NCBI GenBank assembly: GCA_963812675.1 | Contig: CAWEWR010000028.1 | Location: forward strand, 197,295-261,294 | DNA length: 64,000 nt | Reading direction: 5' to 3' | Source of the DNA: AP-15 sp963812675 | GTDB taxonomy: Bacteria > Pseudomonadota > Alphaproteobacteria > ATCC43930 > CGMCC-115725 | Shown: piece by piece, positions 26,156-34,872 of the stretch | How positions within the stretch are numbered: position 1 is the first letter of the stretch | Layout: each line of letters begins with the position of its first letter | Notes under the pieces: generated by a model | What the model saw: only the letters and a program-made list of their open reading frames with translations | Told to the model about the DNA's origin: nothing | Databases searched by the model: none | Position numbers and translations under genes: made by a program

Positions 26156-26641
26156 ATGAAAACACGACATCTCAGATGCGTGAGGCTCGGCTGGGTCGTC
26201 CTGCTTGCGCTTGCTGGCTGCACCCCGCAGAGCAACGTGGCGACCTCGACCTCGCAGGCGCAAATTCCGCCGGTCGAACCCGGGATGGCGAGGGTGTGGT
26301 TCTTCAGGCAATCGGATCCGACGGGGGGAAATGTCTATGCGGCGGACCCGATAGTTTACGCGAATGGCGCGCCCGTTGGTCAGATCGCGCAAGGGACCGC
26401 GTTTTTTCACAATTTCCCGCCCGGAAAGTACAGGTTTACGGTGCAGCCCTTTGGAACGCCCACTCGCGAGCACGACACCTTGCAGCTAGCGCCCGGGATG
26501 CAGGCTTACCTGCAGGTCCAATGGGAAGCCAACTGGGAAGCCAACCGCACGGGTGGGGGCAGCAGCTTTACCGTCCTGACCTCGTCGCCCGAGGTGGCGC
26601 AGCAGTATCTCCCGACGCTGACCAACCTCGGCCAACGCTGA
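26156..26641 (+). CDS. putative lipoprotein, DUF2846-like
   Basis: This 161-residue protein has a lipoprotein signal peptide (LGWVVLLALAGC, lipobox LAGC near residue 20). The mature part contains GMARVWFFRQSDPTGG, a beta-rich region with YANGAPVGQIAQGTAFFHNF and PPGKYRFTV. This resembles DUF2846-type lipoproteins that bind or display a small beta-sandwich domain. It is probably anchored to a membrane in the periplasm. The ATG at 26156 is best placed behind GGGGAGG. An ATG at 26153 and a GTG at 26150 are alternatives. Family assignment is tentative. Confidence 0.7.
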   Translation: MKTRHLRCVRLGWVVLLALAGCTPQSNVATSTSQAQIPPVEPGMARVWFFRQSDPTGGNVYAADPIVYANGAPVGQIAQGTAFFHNFPPGKYRFTVQPFGTPTREHDTLQLAPGMQAYLQVQWEANWEANRTGGGSSFTVLTSSPEVAQQYLPTLTNLGQR

Positions 26642-26679
26642 TCCTCGACGAACATGGGTCGCCGGGCCTGGCTTCACTT

Positions 26680-29283
26680 TTACGAGGTCGATTCCGGATT
26701 GGGCTGCAATGGCTGCAACCGCCGATAGGCGTAGCCGATGCCAACTAGAACCGTGCCGAGACCGATGAAGGAAAGCGCCCGCAGCGCCCCGCTGAGATCG
26801 GCCATGTCGGACAGAAATACTTTGCCGACGACCAGGCCGAGGCCGAGCAACGATGCGCGGCGCAGCCAAAGGCTGCGCCATTTGAGCGCCGCCCCGAGCC
26901 CAGCCGCGGCAAAGGCCAGCCAGGCGGCCGAGTACGCGTACCATTCCGCTTCGCCGGTAAAACCTTGGTTCAAGCGGTCGCCCTGGAAGAAATGGCGCAC
27001 TTCGAGTGTCACCCAGAGAAACGCGAAGCCGGCGGCGAGGACCAGTGCCGCCTGCCAAAGGACGCGAGGTCCCAGCCGATAAAAGCCGAGCGCGGCGTAA
27101 AGCATCGCCGGGATCGCATAGGCCAGGAACAGCGTGTCGAGGAGGAACCAGCCTTCGACCGGCGCGCCAAAAAAGGGCATCACCGGGTTGAGAAAGATCG
27201 CCTGCCAGCCGACCGCGAAGACAGTCGCGATTGCGAACAGGATGACGCCGCTCCAGCGCAATACGATCCGATCGCGCCGCTCGCCGAGGTGCAAGAGCCA
27301 GCCGGCCATTGCAAGCCAAGCTATCGTCTCCACCGCGTTGAGAGCGAAATCATCGAGCACGAAACGAAGCGGCCGATCGCTGAGCGCATGCCACAGCTCG
27401 AGAGTCACCAGCAGCACCGAGAAGACGACGCTTCCGGCCTCGAGCACTTTCACCAGCAGATCGTCAGCGCGGCTGCCAAACTGCCGGGTTGCGAGGATGA
27501 ACGCCGCCGCCGGGACGCCATAGCCGTAAAGCAGCCAGTTGAAAATCAGGGTGTCCGACAGCGCATAGCGCAAGACTTCAGGATTGAGGGTCAGGCGGAC
27601 CAGCACGGCAATGGCAATGCCGAGCGCGACATGGCGCAGCACAGGCAATTGCAGGCGGCCTTCGACCCAGGCGAGTGCCGGCAAGTGCAGGGCGAGGGCT
27701 ACCGTCAACCAGGCGGTTTCGAGAACGAAAACTGCGGCGAGAATGGTGCAGCCGAGAACGCCCACGGCATAGGCAGCCAGCACCAGCTCGTTCTCGGCCT
27801 CCCCGTCGCGGCGCTGCGCCGCCCACCAGGCTGCGGTCAGTTCCAACGCTGCCAAAGCGAGCGCGACGACCGTCCAGTCGAGATCGAGGCCGAAGGCGGC
27901 AATGCGCCAGTACGACACGGCAAGAAGGATCGGCGGTGCCGCCGCCGACAGGGCGGCCCACCGGCTCGGCCGCGACACTCGCGCCAGGGCCGTGAAACTC
28001 CCGGCCCCCAGCAGCAGGCCAAAGGCGATCGCAATCGTGAGGAAACGGTAAACCTGCTCGGGCGGCAGGTTGTGCAGCAGGCCAATCCGCTGATCGACCG
28101 GCAAGGGCAGGCTCCAAAGAGCGAGCAGCGCCGCGGCCAGGGTGCCGGCCGCGGCGAGGACATCGTCGATCTGGCTGTCGCAGTATGCAAATGCGAGCAA
28201 CGAGACGGCGGTCAGAAACGCGCAGCCGAGTGCGGTCGTGCCATAGGAATCGACCTGCACCAGAACGAGGACTGTGACAGATATCGCCCAGAAGGCAGTT
28301 CTGACCACGGCGCGCACCGCCGGCTCGTCGATCACACCTTCCAGAAAGGGCACACCCGGGATGCCGCGGCGCAGCGTAGCGAAGAGACCGATCTGAGCCA
28401 ACAAATAGCCGGCGACCGCCCAGTCGTCCGCCGGGTCGTAAAACATCGCCAGCCATAACAGGGCCCAACCGGTCGAACCCGCCAGCGCAACCCAGGCCAG
28501 CCACCACCATGCACGATGCCGCAAGAGCGCCACCGAGCCGGCGCCGACCAGGATCAAGTAAGCGAACAGCGCGAGCGCGGAGGGCTGTTCGCTGCTGACC
28601 ATTGCCGGCACCGCAAAGGCCCCGGCCAGGCCCAGAACGGCGACGAAAGGCCCGTGCTGCAACGACATCAGCACAGTCACCGCCGCTGTGAGAGCGAGCA
28701 GCGGGAAGGCCAGCGCGGGCGGCAGCAACCCGTAGAGCAGGTAGGCAGCGTAGAGGCTGGCGAAAATCGTCGCCGCGCCGGCAGAGGCAAGCGCCTGCGA
28801 GACGTTGGACGCGCGAGCCTCGGCAGGTTCACCCCACACGATCCACTCCGCGCCGGCCCACAGGGTAAGCCCGAGCAGCACGCCGAGCGCGACGCGCACC
28901 ACCGGTGTCAGGAGGCCGTAGTCGATCGATAATTTGACGAGAAAGGCACCACCCAGCGCCAACGCTACACCGCCCAGCCACACCAGCCAGTTCTCGACCA
29001 GGATCTGCTCCCAACCCTTTCCGCCGAAGGCCGGCGGCAGAGGTGCGGCGATTTGGGCGGGGAAGGGGGTGGACTCGCCGGCCGTTTCTTCGGGCAATGG
29101 CGCCTCGAGCGGCTCCTCAGACACGCTCGCCGGTAGATCCTCAAACCGGGACAGCCGCTGATCGAGAGCCTCGACGCTGGCCTTCAGGGCGAGGATAGTC
29201 GCAGTCAGCGCGCGAGTACGGAAAAACGCCTTTGCCGCCAGCACCGACGCAGCGATGACGCACAGGGTGAGCAGCCAGTCCAT
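26680..29283 (-). CDS. DUF2339 multi-pass membrane protein
   Basis: An 867-residue protein starts at the ATG at 29283 (MDWLLTLCVIAASVLAA). It has an N-terminal TM, then a coiled-coil and Pro/Glu-rich segment (LKASVEALDQRLSRFE), then WLVWLGGVALALGGAFLVK and more than 20 hydrophobic segments to the C-terminus. This is the DUF2339 architecture, conserved in proteobacteria with unknown function. It is divergently transcribed from a TetR regulator, and a perfect palindrome lies between them, so TetR control is likely. A longer frame upstream to 29514 runs across the operator and was rejected. Confidence 0.85.
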   Translation of the reverse strand: MDWLLTLCVIAASVLAAKAFFRTRALTATILALKASVEALDQRLSRFEDLPASVSEEPLEAPLPEETAGESTPFPAQIAAPLPPAFGGKGWEQILVENWLVWLGGVALALGGAFLVKLSIDYGLLTPVVRVALGVLLGLTLWAGAEWIVWGEPAEARASNVSQALASAGAATIFASLYAAYLLYGLLPPALAFPLLALTAAVTVLMSLQHGPFVAVLGLAGAFAVPAMVSSEQPSALALFAYLILVGAGSVALLRHRAWWWLAWVALAGSTGWALLWLAMFYDPADDWAVAGYLLAQIGLFATLRRGIPGVPFLEGVIDEPAVRAVVRTAFWAISVTVLVLVQVDSYGTTALGCAFLTAVSLLAFAYCDSQIDDVLAAAGTLAAALLALWSLPLPVDQRIGLLHNLPPEQVYRFLTIAIAFGLLLGAGSFTALARVSRPSRWAALSAAAPPILLAVSYWRIAAFGLDLDWTVVALALAALELTAAWWAAQRRDGEAENELVLAAYAVGVLGCTILAAVFVLETAWLTVALALHLPALAWVEGRLQLPVLRHVALGIAIAVLVRLTLNPEVLRYALSDTLIFNWLLYGYGVPAAAFILATRQFGSRADDLLVKVLEAGSVVFSVLLVTLELWHALSDRPLRFVLDDFALNAVETIAWLAMAGWLLHLGERRDRIVLRWSGVILFAIATVFAVGWQAIFLNPVMPFFGAPVEGWFLLDTLFLAYAIPAMLYAALGFYRLGPRVLWQAALVLAAGFAFLWVTLEVRHFFQGDRLNQGFTGEAEWYAYSAAWLAFAAAGLGAALKWRSLWLRRASLLGLGLVVGKVFLSDMADLSGALRALSFIGLGTVLVGIGYAYRRLQPLQPNPESTS

Positions 29284-29346
29284 GCGAGCCCTCTCGAAGT
29301 TTCCGCCGGCTTGGCGGATGGCGCGGTTGCCGAATTGCCATATCGG

Positions 29347-29362
29347 AAGTGAATATTCACTT
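29347..29362. promoter_or_regulatory. 16-bp palindromic operator, probable TetR site
   Basis: AAGTGAATATTCACTT is a perfect 16-base palindrome. It lies 64 bases before the DUF2339 start and 14 bases before the TetR start in the divergent spacer. The size and position are typical of a TetR-family operator controlling both genes. The similar GTGAATATTCAC sites of FadR/TetR-type repressors support the idea. Confidence 0.75.
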
Positions 29363-29376
29363 ACAAACGAAAAGTG

Positions 29377-29952
29377 ATGCCCCGATCGGCGGGAGTGAAA
29401 ACAAAGGTGGAGCGCGCAGCGGTGGATCTGTTTGCCGCCGACGGCTTCGATGGCGTGTCGATCGCCGAGATTGCCGCCGCGGCCGGCGTGTCGCAGGGCG
29501 CACTCTACCGCCATTATCCGAGCAAGGAAGAACTCGCCTGGGCGCTATTCTCGACCGCCTATATGCGCACCGGTGAGGAGCTCGATCGGATCCGCACCGG
29601 TGAAGCCGAGTTCGAGGCCGCCGTGACGGCAATGATCGCCCATTTCTGCGCCCTGTACGACGAAGATCCGGCGTTGTTCCGCTTCATGCTGCTCACCCAG
29701 CACGGCTTTCTGCCGCGTATTCCGAGCGGCTCCCGGACTCCCGTCGACGCCGTAGCCGATCTCGTCGGCGATGCCGTTGCGAAAGGGCGGCTAAAGCCGA
29801 TCGATCCGGCGTTGGGTGCCGCCGTCATCATGGGTGTTATTCTGCAGTCCGCCACCTTTCATATCTACGGGCGTCTCGGTGGATATCTGCGGGCTCGGGC
29901 GCCCGCGCTGGCGCGCGCCGCGATTGCCGCAGTCGCGACCCTTGCTCAGTGA
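29377..29952 (+). CDS. TetR/AcrR-family transcriptional repressor
   Basis: A 191-residue regulator. The N-terminal helix-turn-helix is typical: AAVDLFAADGFDGVSIAEIA, then AAGVSQGALYRHYPSKEELA. The C-terminal ligand-binding domain is helical and not recognisable to a subfamily. It faces the DUF2339 gene, and a 16-base palindrome just upstream of its start is its likely operator, giving autoregulation and control of the neighbour. The ATG at 29377 is preceded by GTG at 29374. The inducer is unknown. Confidence 0.88.
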   Translation: MPRSAGVKTKVERAAVDLFAADGFDGVSIAEIAAAAGVSQGALYRHYPSKEELAWALFSTAYMRTGEELDRIRTGEAEFEAAVTAMIAHFCALYDEDPALFRFMLLTQHGFLPRIPSGSRTPVDAVADLVGDAVAKGRLKPIDPALGAAVIMGVILQSATFHIYGRLGGYLRARAPALARAAIAAVATLAQ

Positions 29953-29965
29953 TGTTGGAAGCGAT

Positions 29966-30517
29966 TCAGAGGCGAGTGGACAGCCAGATGGCGACGCGCG
30001 AACCGTTCTTGACCACCGCGCGGATCAGGTCATAGCCCGGGCTCTCCTCGGCCCCCTGCGCGATCGCGAGGTCGCGATGTGAGATCTCGTCGTCGCGAAA
30101 CGACAAGATCGTGTCTCGAAGGGCCGGGTCGTCGTCGCCGAGTGTTGCGGCTTGAGCTTGGTAATGCTCGTCGATCACCTCCTCGACCGCGACCGTGCAT
30201 GCCATCGCAGCCTGCTCGCCCAGCAGCGCGGTCGCGGCGCCGAGCGCGTATCCGGCAACATTCCACAGCGGGTGGAGCAATGTCGGCCGCACGCGCCTTT
30301 CGTGCAACAACGTCTCGAACCGGGCGAGGTGGCGTTTTTCGGCCTCGGCCATTTGCCGGATCACCCCCGCGGCGCGGCTGCGTCCGAGCACATCCAGCTG
30401 TCCCTCATAGATGCGGGTCGCGCCGTACTCGCCGGCGTGATCGACGCGCAGCATGCGCGCGAGCTCCTCTTCCGAAGGACGGTCGCCCGGCAATCGATGT
30501 CGCGCGGCGTCGCTCAT
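29966..30517 (-). CDS. coq7: demethoxyubiquinone hydroxylase, Coq7 family
   Basis: This 183-residue di-iron monooxygenase carries the expected ligands: E in DHAGEYGATRIYEGQ, E and H in AEKRHLARFE, E and H in VEEVIDEHY, and E and H in FRDDEISHRDLA. Coq7 hydroxylates demethoxyubiquinone at C6, a late step of ubiquinone synthesis. The short form is typical of alphaproteobacteria. Its ATG overlaps the end of dsbB by 4 bases (ATGA), so the two are coupled in one operon. Confidence 0.93.
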   Translation of the reverse strand: MSDAARHRLPGDRPSEEELARMLRVDHAGEYGATRIYEGQLDVLGRSRAAGVIRQMAEAEKRHLARFETLLHERRVRPTLLHPLWNVAGYALGAATALLGEQAAMACTVAVEEVIDEHYQAQAATLGDDDPALRDTILSFRDDEISHRDLAIAQGAEESPGYDLIRAVVKNGSRVAIWLSTRL

Positions 30518-31032
30518 GCGGTTCCTCGGCGCAATCCGGCGTGCTCCGAGGGTCTACGCGATTGCCAAAACGCCGCGACGCAGCAGCCTATCATGATCAG
30601 CGAGGCAAGCAGGTTCCAGCCGGCGAGCGAGATGCCCCACAGCGACCATGCCGGCTCGTCACAGCGCACCGGCTGCTGATGGAGGATTTGCGCCTTCAAG
30701 GCCTCGAGCGTATCGGCCGCGGTGGCGGCCCCGCTGCAAGCGGTCGGGCCCGCGAACCAATGTTGCTCGACCCCGACATGATAGAAGGCCAGCCCGCCGC
30801 TAACGACAAAGACCGCGGCGAGCAGCAGCGCCACCCAGGGCAGCGCCGGCCGGCTGCCGACCATCGCCGCAATAAATGCGATCACGATCGCGACACCCCA
30901 GGGCCAGCGCTGCAACAGGCACAACTCGCAAGGGGCGAGCCCGCCCCAATATTGCGACGCCAGAGCCCCGCCTAGCACAATGGCACTCGCAGAAAGGACA
31001 AACAGGATAAACCCGCGGGTCGGTTCGATCAT
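30514..31032 (-). CDS. dsbB: disulfide bond formation protein B
   Basis: A 172-residue inner-membrane protein with four hydrophobic segments. It has both periplasmic Cys pairs: APCELCLLQRWPW (first pair) and TACSGAA with QQPVRCDEPAW (second pair). DsbB reoxidises DsbA and passes electrons to ubiquinone, which suits its position next to coq7. The ATG at 31032 (MIEPTRGF) is preferred over an upstream frame to 31068. It begins 4 bases after the DedA gene ends. Confidence 0.92.
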   Translation of the reverse strand: MIEPTRGFILFVLSASAIVLGGALASQYWGGLAPCELCLLQRWPWGVAIVIAFIAAMVGSRPALPWVALLLAAVFVVSGGLAFYHVGVEQHWFAGPTACSGAATAADTLEALKAQILHQQPVRCDEPAWSLWGISLAGWNLLASLIMIGCCVAAFWQSRRPSEHAGLRRGTA

Positions 31033-31036
31033 GCCT

Positions 31037-31615
31037 TCATAGATAGCGCAGCACCAGGAACCCGCCAACGAGGGCCAGCGCGAAGGCGCTCGTCACCAGC
31101 ATCAGGCGGCGCTCGATGAACTCACGAACCGGATCGCCAAACCACCAGAGAAGGCCGGCCAGCAGAAAAAACCTGATGCTGCGCGAGACGAGCGAGGCCA
31201 CAGCAAAGGCCAGCAAGTCGAACTGCGCGACGCCGCTCGCGATCGTGACGAGCTTGAAGGGGATCGGCGTCAGTCCCTTCAAAATGATTATCCAGGCGCC
31301 CCAGTGCGCAAAGGCGGCCTTGAGCGCCTCGTACTTGTCCATCGCATGGTAGAATTCGAGCACCGGCCGGCCGATGGCATCGAACAGGAAATAGCCGATC
31401 GCGTAGCCGACAAAACCGCCGGCTACCGAGGCGAGCGTGCAGACCCCCGCGATCAACCAGGCCCGGCGCGGCTGCGCCAGGATCATCGGGATCAGCAGGA
31501 TGTCGGGCGGCAGCGGAAAGAACGAGCTCTCGGCAAACGAGAGGCCCGCCATCACCCACATCGCGCGGGGGCTGGCGGCCAGGGCGAGCGCCCGGGAGTA
31601 AAGACGATCGAGCAT
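31037..31615 (-). CDS. YqaA-type DedA family membrane protein
   Basis: A 192-residue membrane protein of the DedA/SNARE-associated superfamily, YqaA branch. It shows MAGLSFAESSFFPLPPDILL near the N-terminus, GYAIGYFLFDAIGRPVLEFY in the middle and LKGLTPIPFKLVTIASG, the conserved PFK-type motif, with further hydrophobic segments at the end. Proposed roles of the superfamily are in lipid carrier handling and membrane homeostasis. It heads the DedA-dsbB-coq7 operon. Confidence 0.87.
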   Translation of the reverse strand: MLDRLYSRALALAASPRAMWVMAGLSFAESSFFPLPPDILLIPMILAQPRRAWLIAGVCTLASVAGGFVGYAIGYFLFDAIGRPVLEFYHAMDKYEALKAAFAHWGAWIIILKGLTPIPFKLVTIASGVAQFDLLAFAVASLVSRSIRFFLLAGLLWWFGDPVREFIERRLMLVTSAFALALVGGFLVLRYL

Positions 31616-31638
31616 TGTTTAAAAGCGGACGGTTGGTC

Positions 31639-32221
31639 TCAGGATCCGACAGTCGCCGCAGGGATGGCGATCCCCTCATATAGCTCGGACATCGAGATCC
31701 GAAGGCCGACCGTAGCTAGAAATAGGGTCGCTTCGGCACCGCGAACGATCTGGATGCCCCAACGATCGTTCTCCCGTCCGTAAAGCTCGGCATGATGGCT
31801 ATCGGCATCGATAAGCATGATTTCGCGGACGCTCTCCATCGTTTGATAGGTCGGAAACTTTAACCGGCGGTCGGTTCGCTCGGTGCTCGGCGACAAGATC
31901 TCGACGATAAGGATCGGGTCGACCATCGCCTGCCGGCCGGGCTCGTTCGGCTCGCAAGTGACGGCGATGTCGGGGACATAATACGAATTGGCACGATCGG
32001 GGCGTACCACTCCGGGCTCGATCTGAGCATTGGCACGGGCGCCGGCCTGCGAGCACCGCATCGATCCGGGAAACCAGTCGCACCGCGAGAATACGATGCG
32101 CCTCTGCCGGCGGCGCCATTGCGACGGGAAGGCCGTCGATCAGCTCGTAGCGCGTATCGGTCCCGTCGTCCCAACGCAGGAACTCCTCGAGCGTCATATG
32201 ACTGATCACCGGCTCGGCCAT
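31639..32221 (-). pseudogene. Uma2 family (DUF820) endonuclease-like gene, frameshifted
   Basis: The first frame, from the ATG at 32221, reads ISHMTLEEFLRWDDGTDTRY, then VAMAPPAEAHR, as Uma2 proteins do, up to AGRRPC. The rest (NAQIEPGVVRPDRANSYYVP, PILIVEILSPSTE, SVREIMLIDADS) is in another frame ending at 31639. Skipping one base near 32032-32033 joins both parts as RRPCNAQIEPGVV. Uma2 proteins have a PD-(D/E)xK-type fold and unclear function. This is either a recent inactivation or a sequencing error. Confidence 0.88.
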
Positions 32222-32249
32222 CCCTCACCTTTGCTTGTATTATATAGCG

Positions 32250-34133
32250 CTATTCGGCGGCGGCGAGGCCGGACGAGCGGGCCGGGTCGAGGAACCCACC
32301 GGACTGCCGCCGCCACAGGCGCGCATAGGTGCCGCCGGCGGCGTGCAATTCGGTGTGGGTGCCTTCCTCGACGATATTGCCTTCGTCGAGCACGACGAGG
32401 CGGTCGAGGCGCGCAATCGTCGACAGCCGGTGCGCGATCGCGATGACCGTGCGGCCTTTCATCAGCCCGTCGAGCTGCTCCTGGATCGCCGCTTCGATCT
32501 CCGAATCGAGCGCCGAGGTCGCCTCGTCGAGCACCAGGATCGGGGCATCCTTGAGGATGACGCGGGCGAGAGCAACGCGCTGGCGCTGGCCGCCCGACAA
32601 TTTGACGCCGCGCTCGCCGACATGCGCGTCGAAACCGCGGCGCCCGTACCAGTCTTCGAGCCCCTCGATGAATTCCAGAGCATGCGCCTGGGCCGCGGCG
32701 CGGCGCACCTCCCATTCGCTCGCCTGCGGCCGGCCGTAGCGGATATTGTCGCGGATCGAACGGTGCAAGAGAGAAGTGTCCTGCGTCACCATCGCGATCT
32801 GAGCGCGCAGGCTTTCCTGTGTCACCATCGCGATGTCTTGTCCGTCGATCAGGATCCGGCCGGTTTCCAGGTCGTAGAACCGCAGCAACAAGTTGACGAG
32901 GGTCGATTTGCCGGCGCCCGAGGGTCCGACCAGACCGACCCGCTCGCCGGGCATGACCGCGAGGTCGATGCCGTGCAGGACACCTCTCGCGGTGCCGTAA
33001 CCGAAGTGTACCCCCTCGAACCGCACCGCGCCCCGTTCGACCTGCAACGCGACCGCATCGGGCCGGTCCGGCATCTGGCGCGGCACCGCGATCGACCGCA
33101 TGCCCTCCTGCACGACGCCGATATTCTCGAAGATCGTCGTCACGTTTTGCGCGACCCAACCCGCGATTGCCGCGATGTGCCAGGTCAACGGCAAAGCCAT
33201 TGCGACGGTGCCAACCGGGATAAGGCCGTCGTTCCACAGCCAGATCGCGATGACTGCGGTGCCGACGACCAGCATCGCGTTCAAACTCGCGAGGGTCAGC
33301 CCGAGCGTCGTCGTCAGCCGCAGCTGCGCGCGGAACGCGTCGGTCAGATCGTCCATCGCCGCGCGCACGAATTCGTCCTCGTCGCGCGGCCGGGCGAACA
33401 ATTTAACGGTCTGGATGTTCGTGTAGCTGTCGACGATACGGCCGGAGAGCGCCGAGCGCGTCTCCGACATGCGGCGCGAGCGTACGCGCAGACGCGGCAC
33501 GAAATAACGCAGCAGCGCCGCGTAGCCGGCGAACCACAACAGCACCGGGATGGTCAACCGCAGGTCGTTCGACGCCATCAGAGTGACCGCGCCGCCCCCA
33601 TAGACGAAGATGTACCAGACCGCGTTGGTCGCCGAGACGACACTCTCGCGCAGGGACGGGCCGGTTTGGATGACGCGCTGCGCGATCCGGCCCGCGAAGT
33701 CGTTCTGAAAGAACGCCCAGCTCTGCCGCACGACGTGCCAATGGCTCTGCCAGCGAATGAGGTTGGAGAAGCTGGGAATGATCCCCTGGTTGGTGATCAA
33801 ATTCTGCAGCAGCAGCGCCGCCGGCCGGGCGACCAGCAGCACCAGCGCCATGCCGACGAGCTGCCGCCAGTTGTCGTGCAATAGCGAGCCCGGCTCGTGA
33901 CCCGATACCAACGTCACGACCCGGCCGATAAAAACCGGTATCGTCGTATCGAGAATCGCGACGATGAACCCGGTGACGAAGAGGGCGGCGACGAGGTGCC
34001 GCGCCTGCCGCGCGTAATGCCAATAAAACGCCCCGAGCCCGGCCGGCGGCGCAGTCCCGGTCGGGACGGCTGTAGGCTCCAGGAGGCTTTCGAAAAACCG
34101 GAAGACGTGCATGATTTTGCCGATTATCCCCAT
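32250..34133 (-). CDS. ABC exporter, fused permease and ATPase (MsbA-like)
   Basis: A 627-residue half-transporter. It has a six-TM exporter domain (residues about 40-340) and an ATPase domain with Walker A GPSGAGKST, signature KLSGGQRQR, Walker B ILVLDEATS and H-loop IAHRLST. It forms a dimer and exports a lipid, drug or peptide; the substrate is not predictable. The start may be the ATG at 34133 or the ATG at 34112 (MHVFRFFESLL), which fits homologues better; neither has a strong ribosome binding site. It lies downstream of nothing obvious and appears monocistronic. Confidence 0.9.
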   Translation of the reverse strand: MGIIGKIMHVFRFFESLLEPTAVPTGTAPPAGLGAFYWHYARQARHLVAALFVTGFIVAILDTTIPVFIGRVVTLVSGHEPGSLLHDNWRQLVGMALVLLVARPAALLLQNLITNQGIIPSFSNLIRWQSHWHVVRQSWAFFQNDFAGRIAQRVIQTGPSLRESVVSATNAVWYIFVYGGGAVTLMASNDLRLTIPVLLWFAGYAALLRYFVPRLRVRSRRMSETRSALSGRIVDSYTNIQTVKLFARPRDEDEFVRAAMDDLTDAFRAQLRLTTTLGLTLASLNAMLVVGTAVIAIWLWNDGLIPVGTVAMALPLTWHIAAIAGWVAQNVTTIFENIGVVQEGMRSIAVPRQMPDRPDAVALQVERGAVRFEGVHFGYGTARGVLHGIDLAVMPGERVGLVGPSGAGKSTLVNLLLRFYDLETGRILIDGQDIAMVTQESLRAQIAMVTQDTSLLHRSIRDNIRYGRPQASEWEVRRAAAQAHALEFIEGLEDWYGRRGFDAHVGERGVKLSGGQRQRVALARVILKDAPILVLDEATSALDSEIEAAIQEQLDGLMKGRTVIAIAHRLSTIARLDRLVVLDEGNIVEEGTHTELHAAGGTYARLWRRQSGGFLDPARSSGLAAAE

Positions 34134-34594
34134 ACTACGCGGCGCGCCGCGGCAGGTCTGCCGAACAGATGCCGTCTTAACCGCGGCTTCTTTTTGGCGG
34201 CGGAAAACGTCGCACAGCGCAAGTGTATCGCGGTTTCATCTGACTTTCACGGTTTACACCGCCGCTTTGGCCGCTCGTGTTTCGCAATCGCCCGCGCTGC
34301 CGGTCCCGATCTTCCCGTAACCGGCTTTCGGAGAACGCCGTTCAACCGCACTCCGCAGCTGCGGTTCCGCGATGACTTTTGCGGACCCGATCCGGCGCGA
34401 TCGGCCGGGTACTACAATTGTCTCGCAATCGAGAATGGTACTTGCCTAAATTTTTATTTTCTCGTAATTTCAAGTGTGCTTATGCGGTCATCCGATCCGT
34501 GGGGCCGTCTATGAGCTAAGTAGATTTAGCTAATCTTAACAACTCTGCTGGAATTTCATTGGAAAGCACCTTCGGACTGCGGGCACGGTGACAG
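34134..34594. other. spacer without a supported gene
   Basis: About 460 bases between divergent genes. The part from 34430 to 34560 is clearly A+T-rich and may hold promoters. No protein-coding frame or RNA structure was recognised. Confidence 0.5.
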
Positions 34595-34795
34595 TTGCTT
34601 CCGGATGATGCTGTGGCGCTGTTCCAGCGGCTCGGGATCGACGTCCGATCGATCTCCGCCAAGGAGTTCACGGCCGCCTATTTTATGCTGGCCAAGCGCT
34701 ACCACCCCGACCGCGGCAATCAGCAAACCCATGAGCTGATGGCCAACATCAACGCGGCCCGGACGGCCATTTTGAAGTGCCGCCGAGTGGCTTGA
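34595..34795 (+). CDS. small J-domain (DnaJ-like) protein
   Basis: This 66-residue protein consists of a compact J-domain. It has helix I (DDAVALFQRLGID), helix II with AAYFMLAKRYHPDRG, containing the invariant HPD motif, and helix III (MANINAARTAIL). It lacks the G/F and zinc domains of DnaJ. Such proteins can stimulate DnaK ATPase. The only start that keeps helix I is a TTG at 34595; a stop lies 6 bases upstream in frame, so no ATG is available. Confidence 0.75.
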   Translation: MLPDDAVALFQRLGIDVRSISAKEFTAAYFMLAKRYHPDRGNQQTHELMANINAARTAILKCRRVA

Positions 34796-34872
34796 GCCTT
34801 GCCGCAACTCGCCGGCGAACGGAAGTGAGGGACCCTCCAAGCCCCTGAACGGGCTTGAAGAAGAGAGAAGGC

